This document shows positions 53,513 through 62,265 of a DNA stretch of 64,000 nt, one piece after another. The first letter of the stretch is position 1. Each line of letters starts with the position of its first letter. The position numbers and the translations under genes are program-made. The notes below the pieces were generated by a model. The model ran no database searches. It saw only the letters and a program-made list of their open reading frames with translations, and was not told where the DNA came from. This DNA is from VXPQ01 sp964608315 (lineage in GTDB: Bacteria > Bacteroidota > Rhodothermia > Rhodothermales > VXPQ01). The stretch lies in NCBI GenBank assembly GCA_964608315.1, contig CAZSNF010000003.1:1-64000 (forward strand), written 5' to 3'.

Positions 53513-53541
53513 AAAATACGCACTGCGGGGCATAGCGTCAA
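53513..53541 (-). promoter_or_regulatory. sigma70-like promoter of tRNA/secE/ribosomal/rpo cluster
   Basis: On the minus strand, TTGACG (53541-53536), a 17-bp spacer and TATTTT (53518-53513) lie about 32 bp before the tRNA-Thr 5' end. Confidence 0.7.
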
Positions 53542-53560
53542 CCTGCATGCCGCAAAATAT

Positions 53561-53822
53561 CTAAGGATACTCAAATTAAATCTACTTCGATCAGCGCTTC
53601 ACGTTCCTGCGTACAAGACATTGCGCCGGCGTCGTTGAAATCAGCGGTAAACATTGCGGATTCTGCGCATGGCGGACGTGAAGCGCCCTTCGGGAGGCCG
53701 GGAGAGGCGTTCTGGCTGTGTCATTCCTCATTATGCGGGGCCTGCCACATTGCTTCGTCATTCCTTGCCAGAACGCCTCTCCCGGCCTCTGAACTTTGCA
53801 GATTCAATCAGAGTATCCTTAA
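53561..53822 (-). repeat. family A repeat, inverted copy
   Basis: This is a near-complete copy in reverse orientation, from TAAGGATACTCAAATTAAAT to GATTCAATCAGAGTATCCTTA. The interior reads GGCTGTGTCATTCCTCATTA. It fills the gap between the tRNA promoter and dedA. Confidence 0.85.
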
Positions 53823-53856
53823 GGGCAACATATCCCGCAGCGGCGGCAAAGTTTCC

Positions 53857-54513
53857 TTAACGGGGCTTGCTTTTTGCATTTTCCGCCGATTTCCTTGCGG
53901 AACGCTTGCGTTTTCGCACATATCGGCGCGCGCCGACGGCGAGCAAGGCCAGCCCGAAAAGCAGTAGCACGGCTTGTCCGTAACCCTGAAGCCAGTAGCC
54001 AATGTCCTCCCAACGATCTCCAAGGGCGTACCCGGCCCAGACGATCAGCAATGTCCAGACGAGGGCGCTCAGCGCGGACACCGCCGCCGTACGCAAACCG
54101 TTCATGCGAGCCACGCCGACGGCAAGTCCGACCACGCCGCGCAGCCCCGCCAGAAAGCGGTTGGCGGCCACAAGGCCATACCCCCAACGATCCAGGCCTC
54201 GCCGGGCGGCGTCCATCCGCTCCGGGGGAATCCATCGGAACCAGCGCGACCGCAAGACAGCGTCGCCCACCGTATATCCGACAAGATACATGGTCATAAA
54301 TCCCGCCACGCCGCCCAATGCGGCCACGCCCGCCACCAGCGCAAAATGCAACTTGCCCGCGCCCGCAAGATATCCGCCGAACGCCACGGCCATATCTCCG
54401 GGAACCGGAGGCAGGACATTTTCCGCATAGGCTACGAGCAAAATACCGGCGTAGGCCCATGCCGGAGACAACCCGTCCAGCCATATCGTCAGGTCATGCA
54501 GCAGATCGCCCAT
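53857..54513 (-). CDS. DedA/SNARE-associated family membrane protein
   Basis: The 218-aa membrane protein has the DedA signatures ENVLPPVPGDMAVAFGGYLA and ANRFLAGLRGVVGLAVGVAR, with four to five hydrophobic helices. DedA proteins are proposed lipid scramblases or transporters. The C-terminus is basic (RKRKRSARKSAENAKSKPR). Its start overlaps ispF by 20 bp. Confidence 0.88.
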   Translation of the reverse strand: MGDLLHDLTIWLDGLSPAWAYAGILLVAYAENVLPPVPGDMAVAFGGYLAGAGKLHFALVAGVAALGGVAGFMTMYLVGYTVGDAVLRSRWFRWIPPERMDAARRGLDRWGYGLVAANRFLAGLRGVVGLAVGVARMNGLRTAAVSALSALVWTLLIVWAGYALGDRWEDIGYWLQGYGQAVLLLFGLALLAVGARRYVRKRKRSARKSAENAKSKPR

Positions 54514-55003
54514 CCCGGTCCGTCCTTGTATCCGTACTGATAATGGTGCACACGGCGTAAGCAGCCGCTCCTTCCCCGCGCCCGAAGGGGCCCATGGTCT
54601 CGTGGGTCGTGGCCTTCACGGACACAGCGCCTTCCTCCACGGAAAGACACTCTGCAATGACAGCGCGCATGCGGGACGCATAGGGCCGCAGGCGCGGGCG
54701 CTCAAGGACCACCGTGGCGTCGACATTGCGCGCGCGGTATCCGGCTTCCAAAAGTTTGTCTGCCACGCGGCCCAGCAAATCGACGCCTGCAATGCCTGCC
54801 CAGCGCATATCCGTATCGGGAAAATGGGCGCCTATGTCTCCAAGCGCCGCCGCGCCAAGCAGCGCATCGGCGATGGCGTGCAGCAACACATCGGCGTCGG
54901 AATGTCCCGCGAGCCCTTTGTCGAAAGGAATTTCTACCCCGCCGATCATCAGGGGGCGACCCGCTGCAAGGCGGTGCGCGTCGTATCCGAAACCGATTCT
55001 CAT
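54494..55003 (-). CDS. ispF: 2-C-methyl-D-erythritol 2,4-cyclodiphosphate synthase
   Basis: The 169-aa protein starts MRIGFGYDAHRLAAGRPLMI and has the metal site GHSDADVLLHAIADALLGAA, DIGAHFPDTD and KATTHETMGPFGRGEGAAAY. This is the MEP-pathway cyclase. ATG overlaps the ispD stop by 4 bp. Confidence 0.96.
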   Translation of the reverse strand: MRIGFGYDAHRLAAGRPLMIGGVEIPFDKGLAGHSDADVLLHAIADALLGAAALGDIGAHFPDTDMRWAGIAGVDLLGRVADKLLEAGYRARNVDATVVLERPRLRPYASRMRAVIAECLSVEEGAVSVKATTHETMGPFGRGEGAAAYAVCTIISTDTRTDRDGRSAA

Positions 55004-55752
55004 GCGTCCGCGGAGGCAATGTCTTCAAAGACAGACTGAATGACGCCCACCAGTTTGTAATCCGTGACCGTGGTCACCTTGATGTTCAGGGCGCTTCCTT
55101 CCACCAGCGACACCGGACGCCCGACATGCCGTACAAGCATCACGTCGTCCGAGGCTTCGACGCCCCCGCTGCGCGCCGCGCGGTGCGCCTCTTCCAACCA
55201 GGCGCGGCGAAAGGCCTGCGGCGTTTGCATGCGATAGAGCCCTTCCCGGTCCACTGTTTCTCCAAACAGACCCCCGGACACGAAACGCAGCGTATCCGAA
55301 ACGGGCAATGCAAGGGACGCGGCCCCCTTGCCAACCGCCGTATACACCAGGGTGTCGATGCAACTTGACGGGACAAAGGGGCGAACCGCATCGTGCACAA
55401 GCACAATGTCCCTGTCGGGCGATACGGTCTCGGCGGGAGGAGCCGCCGCAAGCGCAGCCGCCACGGAAGCCTGCCGGCTGCCGCCGCCCGCCGTCACTGC
55501 ATGGATTTTCCGAAATCCCCGGGAACGCAAATCCCGCGTCAGCCACTCCGTATCGCCCTGGGGGGCGGCCACCACGATATGATTAACCCGGGGATGCTTG
55601 TCGAAGACGCGGAGCGTTTGCACAAGGAGCGGGACGCCGCCCAGATCGCGATATTGCTTGCGCTGCCCCCCCATGCGCACGCCGCTGCCTGCAGCCGGGA
55701 CAAGTACGGTAACGATGGGCAACAGAGTTTTCACGAGCGTGTCCAGGTCCAC
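55000..55752 (-). CDS. ispD: 2-C-methyl-D-erythritol 4-phosphate cytidylyltransferase
   Basis: The 250-aa protein has the nucleotide-binding LVPAAGSGVRMGGQRKQYRD and VLVHDAVRPFVP, and the late block YRMQTPQAFRRAWLEEAHR. It is the third MEP-pathway step. It is the first gene of an ispD-ispF-dedA unit. The substrate supply links it to the polyprenyl synthase at 15 kb. Confidence 0.95.
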   Translation of the reverse strand: MDLDTLVKTLLPIVTVLVPAAGSGVRMGGQRKQYRDLGGVPLLVQTLRVFDKHPRVNHIVVAAPQGDTEWLTRDLRSRGFRKIHAVTAGGGSRQASVAAALAAAPPAETVSPDRDIVLVHDAVRPFVPSSCIDTLVYTAVGKGAASLALPVSDTLRFVSGGLFGETVDREGLYRMQTPQAFRRAWLEEAHRAARSGGVEASDDVMLVRHVGRPVSLVEGSALNIKVTTVTDYKLVGVIQSVFEDIASADA

Positions 55753-55785
55753 AGGCGCGGCGGCGCGGCGCCAGAACAGTGTTAC

Positions 55786-55830
55786 AGAATACCCTGATCA
55801 AGTTCGCAAAGATCAGAATCAGCGTATCCT
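55786..55830 (+). repeat. family A mini-copy (ends only)
   Basis: AGAATACCCTGATCAAGTTC, GCAAAGATCAG and ATCAGCGTATCCTT join a left end directly to a right end, leaving about 45 bp. It abuts the full copy at 55831. Confidence 0.55.
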
Positions 55831-56090
55831 TGGGATACGCTGACTAAATCTGTAAAGTTCAGAGGCTTGCGAGGGACGCGCTGGCGAGGAATGACGAAGC
55901 AATGCGGCAGGCCCCGCATAATGAGGAATGACGCAGCCAGAGCGTTCCTCGCAGCCTCCCGAAGGGCGCTTCGCGTCCGCCATGCCCCGAATCCGCAGCG
56001 TTTACCGCTGATTTCAACGACGCCGTCATAATGTCACTGTACGCGCGAACGCGAAGCGCTGATCGAAGCAGATTTAATCAGCGTATCCTA
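55831..56090 (+). repeat. family A repeat, complete copy
   Basis: This runs from GGGATACGCTGACTAAATC to ATTTAATCAGCGTATCCTA, with the same interior as 13069. Its right end contains the TAG stop codon of queA on the opposite strand. Confidence 0.85.
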
Positions 56091-57137
56091 CAATATAAGC
56101 ATTGCATCCCCAAAGGAGAACAAGCGATACTCCTCCTGCACGGCAAGACTGTAGGATTCCATTACGAAGTCGTGCCCGGCGAACGCCGCCGCAAGCATCA
56201 GCAGCGTGCTTCTGGGTTGATGAAAGTTCGTAAGCAGCCGCTCGGTGATTCTGAATTTATACGGCGGGCAAATGAATTTGTCGGTCCACGTCAGACCGGT
56301 GGGCTTGGACAAATACGACGCAGTAAGACTCGATTCGATGGCCCGAACCACCGTCGTGCCCACCGCCGTGACCGTATGGTCCGGGGACAACAACGCCTCG
56401 TTCACGACGCTTGCAGTCTCCTCCGAAATAATAAAGCGCTCCGAATCCATGCGGTGCTTGGTCATATCCTCCACTTCGACCGGACGAAACGTGCCCAGCC
56501 CGACATGCAGCGTAACAGGCAGGATCCGAACGCCCCTGGCGCGAAGCGTTTCAATCAGTTCGGGGGTAAAATGCAGGCCGGCGGAAGGAACCGCGACGGC
56601 GCCCCGCCTTTCTGCAAAAATGGTCTGGTAACGCTCCCGGTCCTCCTCCTCGACGTCGCGTTTTACGTAGGGGGGCAGCGGCGTTTGTCCAATTTCGTCT
56701 ATTTTGGCGTGGAGATCGGCGCTCGAGCCTTCAAACACGAAGCGAATGGTCCGGCCCCGGGAAGTGGTATTGTCGATCACTTCGGCGACCAGGCCGCCGT
56801 GGAAATACAACTTGTTGCCGATGCGAATCTTCCGCGCAGGCTCCACGATCACGTCCCACAACTTGCTTTCGGCATTCAGTTCCCGAAGCAAAAACACCTG
56901 GATGTTCGCCCCCGTCTTTTCCTTGTTACCGAACAAACGAGCAGGAAAAACCTTGGTGTCGTTTACGACAATGACGTCCCCTTCCCTGAAGTATTCCGGA
57001 AGGTCCCGAACATACCGATGGCGAATTGTCCTGTTTGCCCGATCCAGCACCATGAGCCGAGCCGAATCGCGAGGTTCGGCGGGGTACTTCGCTATCAGGT
57101 CCGGAGAAAAATCGTACTTGAAATTCGATACTTTCAT
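56088..57137 (-). CDS. queA: S-adenosylmethionine:tRNA ribosyltransferase-isomerase
   Basis: The 349-aa protein has the QueA signatures DFSPDLIAKYPAEPRDSARL, VIVVNDTKVFPARLFG, AVAVPSAGLHFTPELIETL and LHVGLGTFRPV. It adds the epoxycyclopentane precursor during queuosine synthesis. The start at 57137 gives MKVSNFKYDF; an open frame extends far upstream but has no similarity. The stop TAG is made by the terminus of the family A repeat. Confidence 0.96.
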   Translation of the reverse strand: MKVSNFKYDFSPDLIAKYPAEPRDSARLMVLDRANRTIRHRYVRDLPEYFREGDVIVVNDTKVFPARLFGNKEKTGANIQVFLLRELNAESKLWDVIVEPARKIRIGNKLYFHGGLVAEVIDNTTSRGRTIRFVFEGSSADLHAKIDEIGQTPLPPYVKRDVEEEDRERYQTIFAERRGAVAVPSAGLHFTPELIETLRARGVRILPVTLHVGLGTFRPVEVEDMTKHRMDSERFIISEETASVVNEALLSPDHTVTAVGTTVVRAIESSLTASYLSKPTGLTWTDKFICPPYKFRITERLLTNFHQPRSTLLMLAAAFAGHDFVMESYSLAVQEEYRLFSFGDAMLIL

Positions 57138-57315
57138 ACAGGATGTGCATGCGGGGAGCAAAAGGACCGCGCCGCAAACGCCTGAACGGGCGAGGGGGTT
57201 CCTGCGCAGCGCAGAAGCCAGACGGGCAAAAAATGCTTTCTCCGCAAAGATGTTTTCGATATTTTGGATCGTATCCGCAGCGCCCCCGCTTCGCCGCATC
57301 GCCATTGCCTTGTCC

Positions 57316-57849
57316 GTGCGTTTTCCTGCCTTGTTTTCGACCGTATCGCCCCGCGCGCGTCCGTTCGCCCGCCTTTTCCGGGCCTGGCCGGCGACATGTA
57401 TGGCGGTTGCCTTGCTTGCCGCCTGCGACCAGGGCTTCGCCCCGCCCGACGTCCCGCCGACCGGCGCGATCATGGTCGATATTACTTATGAAAATTACCC
57501 GGAAACCTGGCCCGACAGCGAAGATATTCACGAGTTGCTGTTCGTGGCTCTGCGTTTCGTTCCGCAAGACACCACGGATTTTCTGCAACTCAACCGGCTT
57601 GTCTTCAGCGAACGCTTGCAGTTTCACGTGGAGCGTCAAACCGTAACGCTCGACAGCGTGGAGGCAGGCGTATACCCGTACTCCGGCGTCGCCCACAAGT
57701 ACGGCCCCGAACTGTTTGACTGGCGGCCCATTGGCCTCGTGGAAGAAAACGGCGGCGTCATTGTCGTCTCCTCCGATCAAGTGGCCCGCGTCTCCATGTC
57801 GGCCGATTTTCTCAATCCTCCTCCATTCCCTCCTCCCGACGGCCCATGA
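57316..57849 (+). CDS. lipoprotein coupled to a TonB receptor
   Basis: The protein of about 177 aa has a lipobox VALLAACDQG. The signal region before it is uncertain: GTG 57316 or ATG 57247 give leaders longer than usual, while ATG 57400 gives a very short one. The mature part (MVDITYENYPETWPDSEDIH, ELLFVALRFVPQDTTDF) is not recognised. The stop overlaps the TonB-receptor start by 4 bp (ATGA), so both are translated together and may act on the same ligand. Confidence 0.6.
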   Translation: MRFPALFSTVSPRARPFARLFRAWPATCMAVALLAACDQGFAPPDVPPTGAIMVDITYENYPETWPDSEDIHELLFVALRFVPQDTTDFLQLNRLVFSERLQFHVERQTVTLDSVEAGVYPYSGVAHKYGPELFDWRPIGLVEENGGVIVVSSDQVARVSMSADFLNPPPFPPPDGP

Positions 57850-60095
57850 CGATCCGGCAAACATGGCGAGGCCTGGCGATCGGTCTGTGCGCATTGTGGA
57901 GTCTGGGCGGTTTGCAGATCGCCGAAGCGCAACAGGGCGCCGTCGCAGGCCGCGTACTCGACGCGACGGGCGAGCCGCTGCCCGGGGCCAATGTCGCGCT
58001 CCTCGAAACGACGTACGGGGCCGCTTCGGCGGCGGACGGAAACTGGCGCATCGGAGCCGTGCCCGTCGGATCCTACCGCATACAAGCCTCCATTGTGGGA
58101 TTCGCCACTGAAGTCCAGGTTGTCAACGTAGCGGCGGGCGAAACGACGCAGGTCGATTTTGTCCTGAAATCCATTACCGTGGAATCCCGCGAAATCGTCG
58201 TCACGACCACGCGCCGCGCCGGGATCGCAAACGAAACCGCCGCCAGCGTAAGCGTACTTACCGCCGAGGACCTCGCAACGCGCAATGTGCTGGCCCTGGA
58301 CGATGCGCTGCAATACGTCCCCGGGGTGCAATTGACCGGAAACGAGGTAAACGTCCGGGGTTCGTCCGGCTTTTCGTACAACACGGGAAGCCGCGTTTTG
58401 CTGCTCGTGGACGGCATGCCCATGCTGAGTCCGGATGCGGAACGCATTCCGTTCGATCTGATCCCGGTGCACCAAATGGAGCGGGTCGAAGTACTCAAGG
58501 GACCGGGGTCCGCCCTGTACGGCGGCGGCGCGCTGGGCGGCGTCATTCATATCGTCACGAAAAACTACCCCGCCCGCCCCGAAACGCACCTTGAAGCATA
58601 CGGAGGAGCATACCAGCCTGCGCGCCACGACGTGTGGCGGCGGGAGTGGAAAGCGTCGACGAATCCGAGGCCGCTGGGCGGCGTCGCCGTCAACCATGCC
58701 CGGCCCCTCGGCGCAAACACGGGGATATGGGCGAACGTCACCTACCGGTACGACGCCAGCCACCTGAACATGAACAGCGGCCGAAACGTCCAGGCATTTT
58801 CAAAATTCGCCTGGCGTACGTCGCCCGACTCCCATATCCATATTCTCGCCGGCGCCAGCCGGAACACAAGCGATACCTTCATCTACTGGAACGGCGCGCG
58901 CGATGCGCTCAATCCGGGCAGCATCGAGATCGGCAGTTCCGGCAGCTCGTCGGGCGCAACAGACAACCGGACGCAGCATTTCAGCCTGGCGCCCGCCTGG
59001 TCGAACGCGCTGTCCGCCCGTACGCTCCTGCAAGTGAAAACGCGCCTGCTGGGCGTCCTGATTCAACCGCTCGACGACGACAAAAAACCGAGGCCGCTAT
59101 CGAGCGGAACGGTCGGATTTCGGTACGGCGGAGAGGCCCAGCTTGATTATGAACCGGCGCCCGGACGATATATTATTGCAGGGGTTTCCGGGAACGCCCA
59201 CGCAACGAATTCGAGTTTCACGGGCGACGACGCCCCCAGCGGTCAGCCCGAAATAGCCGCATTCGCCCAGTGGGAAGAAGATATCGGGCGCGTCCGCCTC
59301 GCAGGCGGCCTGCGTTTCGACAGTTACCGCATCCATCAGGGAAACGCCTTGCGCAAGCTGAGTCCCCGCACCAGCGCCGCGATCAGGTTTGGAGAGGCAT
59401 GGACGCTGCGACTCGCTTACGGACAAGGTTTTCGGGCGCCCAGCGTACTGGAGCGATTCGTCGAAAGCAGCGACTACCTGCCCATCGTATCGAACCCGAA
59501 CCTGAAGCCCGAAACCAGTCAAAGTTACGAACTGGGCGTACGGGGACAGCCTGCGCGCGGCGGCGTTCCGCTCTTCACGATAGACGCAGCGCTGTTTCTG
59601 AGCCAATACAGGGAGCTAATCGAACCCACATTCGCCCCGGAGAGACGCTCCTTTCGGTTCGCCAATTTCACCAGGGCCCGCATCCGCGGCGGCGAACTGG
59701 AATTGCAGACCCGGCTACGGCCCCTTCGCGCCGCGCTGCGCGCAGGATACACCTGGCTGGACGCGGAAGACCTTGAAATCAACAAGCCGCTGGCTTTTCG
59801 CTCGACCCATCTTCTGAAGGCAGGCGTCGATTTCATGATCGGACCCATCGAATGCGGCGCGGATTTCCGATGGGCGTCGGCCCCTGAACGGGTCGATTCC
59901 GACTTTGCGCTGTTCGTCCCCGACGCTGAATTGAGCACCCCGCTCCAGGTCCTTGATGCGCGCATCGGATCCTCCTGGCGCGGCGTCGCGGCTACGCTGC
60001 ATATCCGGAATGCGCTGAATTACCACTACCTCTCGCGCCCCGCGCTGCCGGGCCCGCCGCGACACGCCTTCCTGCAAATCTCGACCCGGTTTTAG
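57846..60095 (+). CDS. TonB-dependent outer-membrane receptor
   Basis: The 749-aa protein has a signal peptide, then a CarboxypepD_reg-like domain (AGRVLDATGEPLPGANVALL). The plug domain includes VEVLKGPGSALYGGGALGGV, with an upstream VNVRGSSGF. The beta-barrel ends in Phe (RPALPGPPRHAFLQISTRF), as required for outer-membrane insertion. It belongs to the family importing siderophores, vitamins or saccharides; the ligand is not evident. The stop TAG overlaps a family A end fragment (TAGGAACCTCTGATC). Confidence 0.92.
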   Translation: MTIRQTWRGLAIGLCALWSLGGLQIAEAQQGAVAGRVLDATGEPLPGANVALLETTYGAASAADGNWRIGAVPVGSYRIQASIVGFATEVQVVNVAAGETTQVDFVLKSITVESREIVVTTTRRAGIANETAASVSVLTAEDLATRNVLALDDALQYVPGVQLTGNEVNVRGSSGFSYNTGSRVLLLVDGMPMLSPDAERIPFDLIPVHQMERVEVLKGPGSALYGGGALGGVIHIVTKNYPARPETHLEAYGGAYQPARHDVWRREWKASTNPRPLGGVAVNHARPLGANTGIWANVTYRYDASHLNMNSGRNVQAFSKFAWRTSPDSHIHILAGASRNTSDTFIYWNGARDALNPGSIEIGSSGSSSGATDNRTQHFSLAPAWSNALSARTLLQVKTRLLGVLIQPLDDDKKPRPLSSGTVGFRYGGEAQLDYEPAPGRYIIAGVSGNAHATNSSFTGDDAPSGQPEIAAFAQWEEDIGRVRLAGGLRFDSYRIHQGNALRKLSPRTSAAIRFGEAWTLRLAYGQGFRAPSVLERFVESSDYLPIVSNPNLKPETSQSYELGVRGQPARGGVPLFTIDAALFLSQYRELIEPTFAPERRSFRFANFTRARIRGGELELQTRLRPLRAALRAGYTWLDAEDLEINKPLAFRSTHLLKAGVDFMIGPIECGADFRWASAPERVDSDFALFVPDAELSTPLQVLDARIGSSWRGVAATLHIRNALNYHYLSRPALPGPPRHAFLQISTRF

Positions 60096-60105
60096 GAACC
60101 TCTGA
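60093..60105 (-). repeat. family A terminus fragment at stop codon
   Basis: TAGGAACCTCTGATC matches the right-terminal complement also seen after dnaE (GGAACCTCTGATT). Nothing else of the repeat is evident. Confidence 0.4.
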
Positions 60106-60243
60106 TCGCCCGGTTACCGCCTCGTTTTTGCGCGCAAAGGATGTCATGGCTTCATCCCTGAACTCGGCGTGAAGCCCTGCGAATTCGGGGCGGCGCGGAC
60201 GAGAAACGTCTTTTCAGGGGTTGAGAGGGAAGCGTTGAACGCG

Positions 60244-62265
60244 TCATTCCGCAAGCAACGCCTGCGCCCGATCCAGCACGTTATCGACGGTGAAACCGAA
60301 TTGCTGCATGGTTACGGCGCCCGGCGCGGACGCCCCGAACCCGGTCATGCCGATCACGGCGCCCTCAAGGCCCACGTACCGCTCCCAGCCTGTTGCTGCG
60401 CCCGCTTCCACGGCAAGGCGCTTGCGTACGGCCGGGGGCAACACCGCTTCCCGGTACGCCTCCGGCTGCTGCTCGAACAGTTCCCACGAAGGCATGCTGA
60501 CCGCCTGCGCCGCGACGCCCGCCTCGCAAAGTCTGTCGGCCGCCGCCGTCGCAAGTTGCACCTCGCTGCCCGTCCCTATCAACACGATGTCGGGGGATCC
60601 CTCGCAAGCGCGCACGACATAGGCGCCGCGCCGAATTCCTTCGCCCGTTCCTTCGAGCGTCGGTACGCCTTGCCGCGTAAGAATCAGGGCGACGGGACCG
60701 TCCCGCCGCTCCACAACCAGTTTCCAGGCCTCAACCGTTTCGGCGGCGTCGGCGGGACGAATCACCGTAAGGCCCGGAATGGCCCGCAGCGACATGATAT
60801 GTTCTATGGGCTGATGGGTCGGGCCGTCCTCCCCAAGACCGATGGAATCGTGCGTAAAGATATAGACGACGGGCGTCTTCATAAGCGCGCTGAGCCGCAC
60901 GGCGGGGCGCATGTAGTCGCTGAAAACCAGAAACGTGGCGCAATAGGGCCGCACCGCGCCATGCAGCGCCATTCCGTTGCAGGCCGCCGCCATGGCGTGC
61001 TCGCGGACCCCGAAACGCAAATACCCGCCCGCAGGCGACGTTTTCTGAAAATCCTCGCGTCCTTGCACCGTCGTATTGTTCGAAGGCGTCAGATCCGCAG
61101 AGCCGCCCACCAGAAACGGCGCGGAAGGAGCCAGTGCGTTCAGGGCTTTCCCGCTGGCCGCGCGCGTGGCTTGCACGATCCCCGCTTCGGGCGTTTCCAT
61201 GCGCGCCGTCCAGCCTTCCGCAAGCGACCCGCTGCGCCATGCGTCGAACGCCTCCGCCTCCTCCGTATAACGCTCCCGCCAGGCGGCAAGCCGCGCTTCC
61301 CAGTCGGCGACCGCGGCGCGCCCGGCGGGCAAAAACGCATCGCGCAGGTGCGCATAGACCTCGTCCGGCACAAAAAAGGGCTTGTCTTCGGGCCACCCGA
61401 GATTTCGTTTGGCCAGTACGACTTCCTCTTCTCCGAGGGGAGAGCCATGGGACGAGGCGGACCCCGCCTTGTTGGGACTGCCATATCCGATGACGGTGCG
61501 CACAGCGATTAAAGACGGACGACCGGTTTCTGCGCGGGCGCCATGCAGCGCCCGGTCAATGGCCTCCAGATCGTTTCCATCGGCGACCTGGTCCACATGC
61601 CACCCGTACGCTTCGAAGCGTTGCGACACGTTTTCAGTAAATGCAAGCTCCGTACTACCGTCGATGGAAATGCCGTTGTCGTCGTACAGAAAGATGAGTT
61701 TGCCCAGGCCAAGGTGCCCGGCCAGCGACGCCGCCTCGTGAGAGACGCCTTCCATAAGGTCCCCGTCCGAGCAAACGCCATACGTGAAATGATCCACGAT
61801 CTCGAAGCCGGGTCGGTTGAAACGCGCCGCAAGGTGTTTCTCTGCAATGGCCATGCCCACGGCGTTGGCGAACCCCTGGCCCAGGGGCCCGGTCGTGGTT
61901 TCGACGCCCGCCGCAAGAAAATTTTCCGGGTGTCCGGGCGTTATGCTGCCCCACTGCCGAAACTGTTTAATTTCCTCCATCGGCATGGGATACCCCGCAA
62001 GGTGCAGCAGACCGTACAGAAGCATGGAGCCATGCCCGGCGGAAAGCACGAACCGGTCCCGGTCAAACCAGTCCGGGTGGGCGGGACTATGCTTCATGTG
62101 GCCCTTCCAGAGCACATAGGCCATGGCGGCCGCCCCCATGGGCATGCCGGGATGTCCGCTGCGCGCCGCCTGGACCGCATCTGCGGCGAGAAAACGCAAG
62201 GCGTTGACAGAAAGACGGGCGCGATCCGACTCCACAGAACCGGGCGAAGAAAACAAAGCGCTCAC
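60244..62265 (-). CDS. tkt: transketolase
   Basis: The protein of about 673 aa has the thiamine-diphosphate motif GVCSDGDLMEGVSHEAASLA, followed by FLYDDNGISIDG. The N-terminus is AADAVQAARSGHPGMPMGAA; the central pyrimidine domain contains YIFTHDSIGLGEDGPTHQPI and the C-terminal domain GTGSEVQLATAAADRL. It transfers two-carbon units in the pentose phosphate pathway. I start it at GTG 62265, overlapping the preceding stop as GTGA; an ATG at 62301 adds 12 residues inside the upstream gene. Confidence 0.95.
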   Translation of the reverse strand: MSALFSSPGSVESDRARLSVNALRFLAADAVQAARSGHPGMPMGAAAMAYVLWKGHMKHSPAHPDWFDRDRFVLSAGHGSMLLYGLLHLAGYPMPMEEIKQFRQWGSITPGHPENFLAAGVETTTGPLGQGFANAVGMAIAEKHLAARFNRPGFEIVDHFTYGVCSDGDLMEGVSHEAASLAGHLGLGKLIFLYDDNGISIDGSTELAFTENVSQRFEAYGWHVDQVADGNDLEAIDRALHGARAETGRPSLIAVRTVIGYGSPNKAGSASSHGSPLGEEEVVLAKRNLGWPEDKPFFVPDEVYAHLRDAFLPAGRAAVADWEARLAAWRERYTEEAEAFDAWRSGSLAEGWTARMETPEAGIVQATRAASGKALNALAPSAPFLVGGSADLTPSNNTTVQGREDFQKTSPAGGYLRFGVREHAMAAACNGMALHGAVRPYCATFLVFSDYMRPAVRLSALMKTPVVYIFTHDSIGLGEDGPTHQPIEHIMSLRAIPGLTVIRPADAAETVEAWKLVVERRDGPVALILTRQGVPTLEGTGEGIRRGAYVVRACEGSPDIVLIGTGSEVQLATAAADRLCEAGVAAQAVSMPSWELFEQQPEAYREAVLPPAVRKRLAVEAGAATGWERYVGLEGAVIGMTGFGASAPGAVTMQQFGFTVDNVLDRAQALLAE

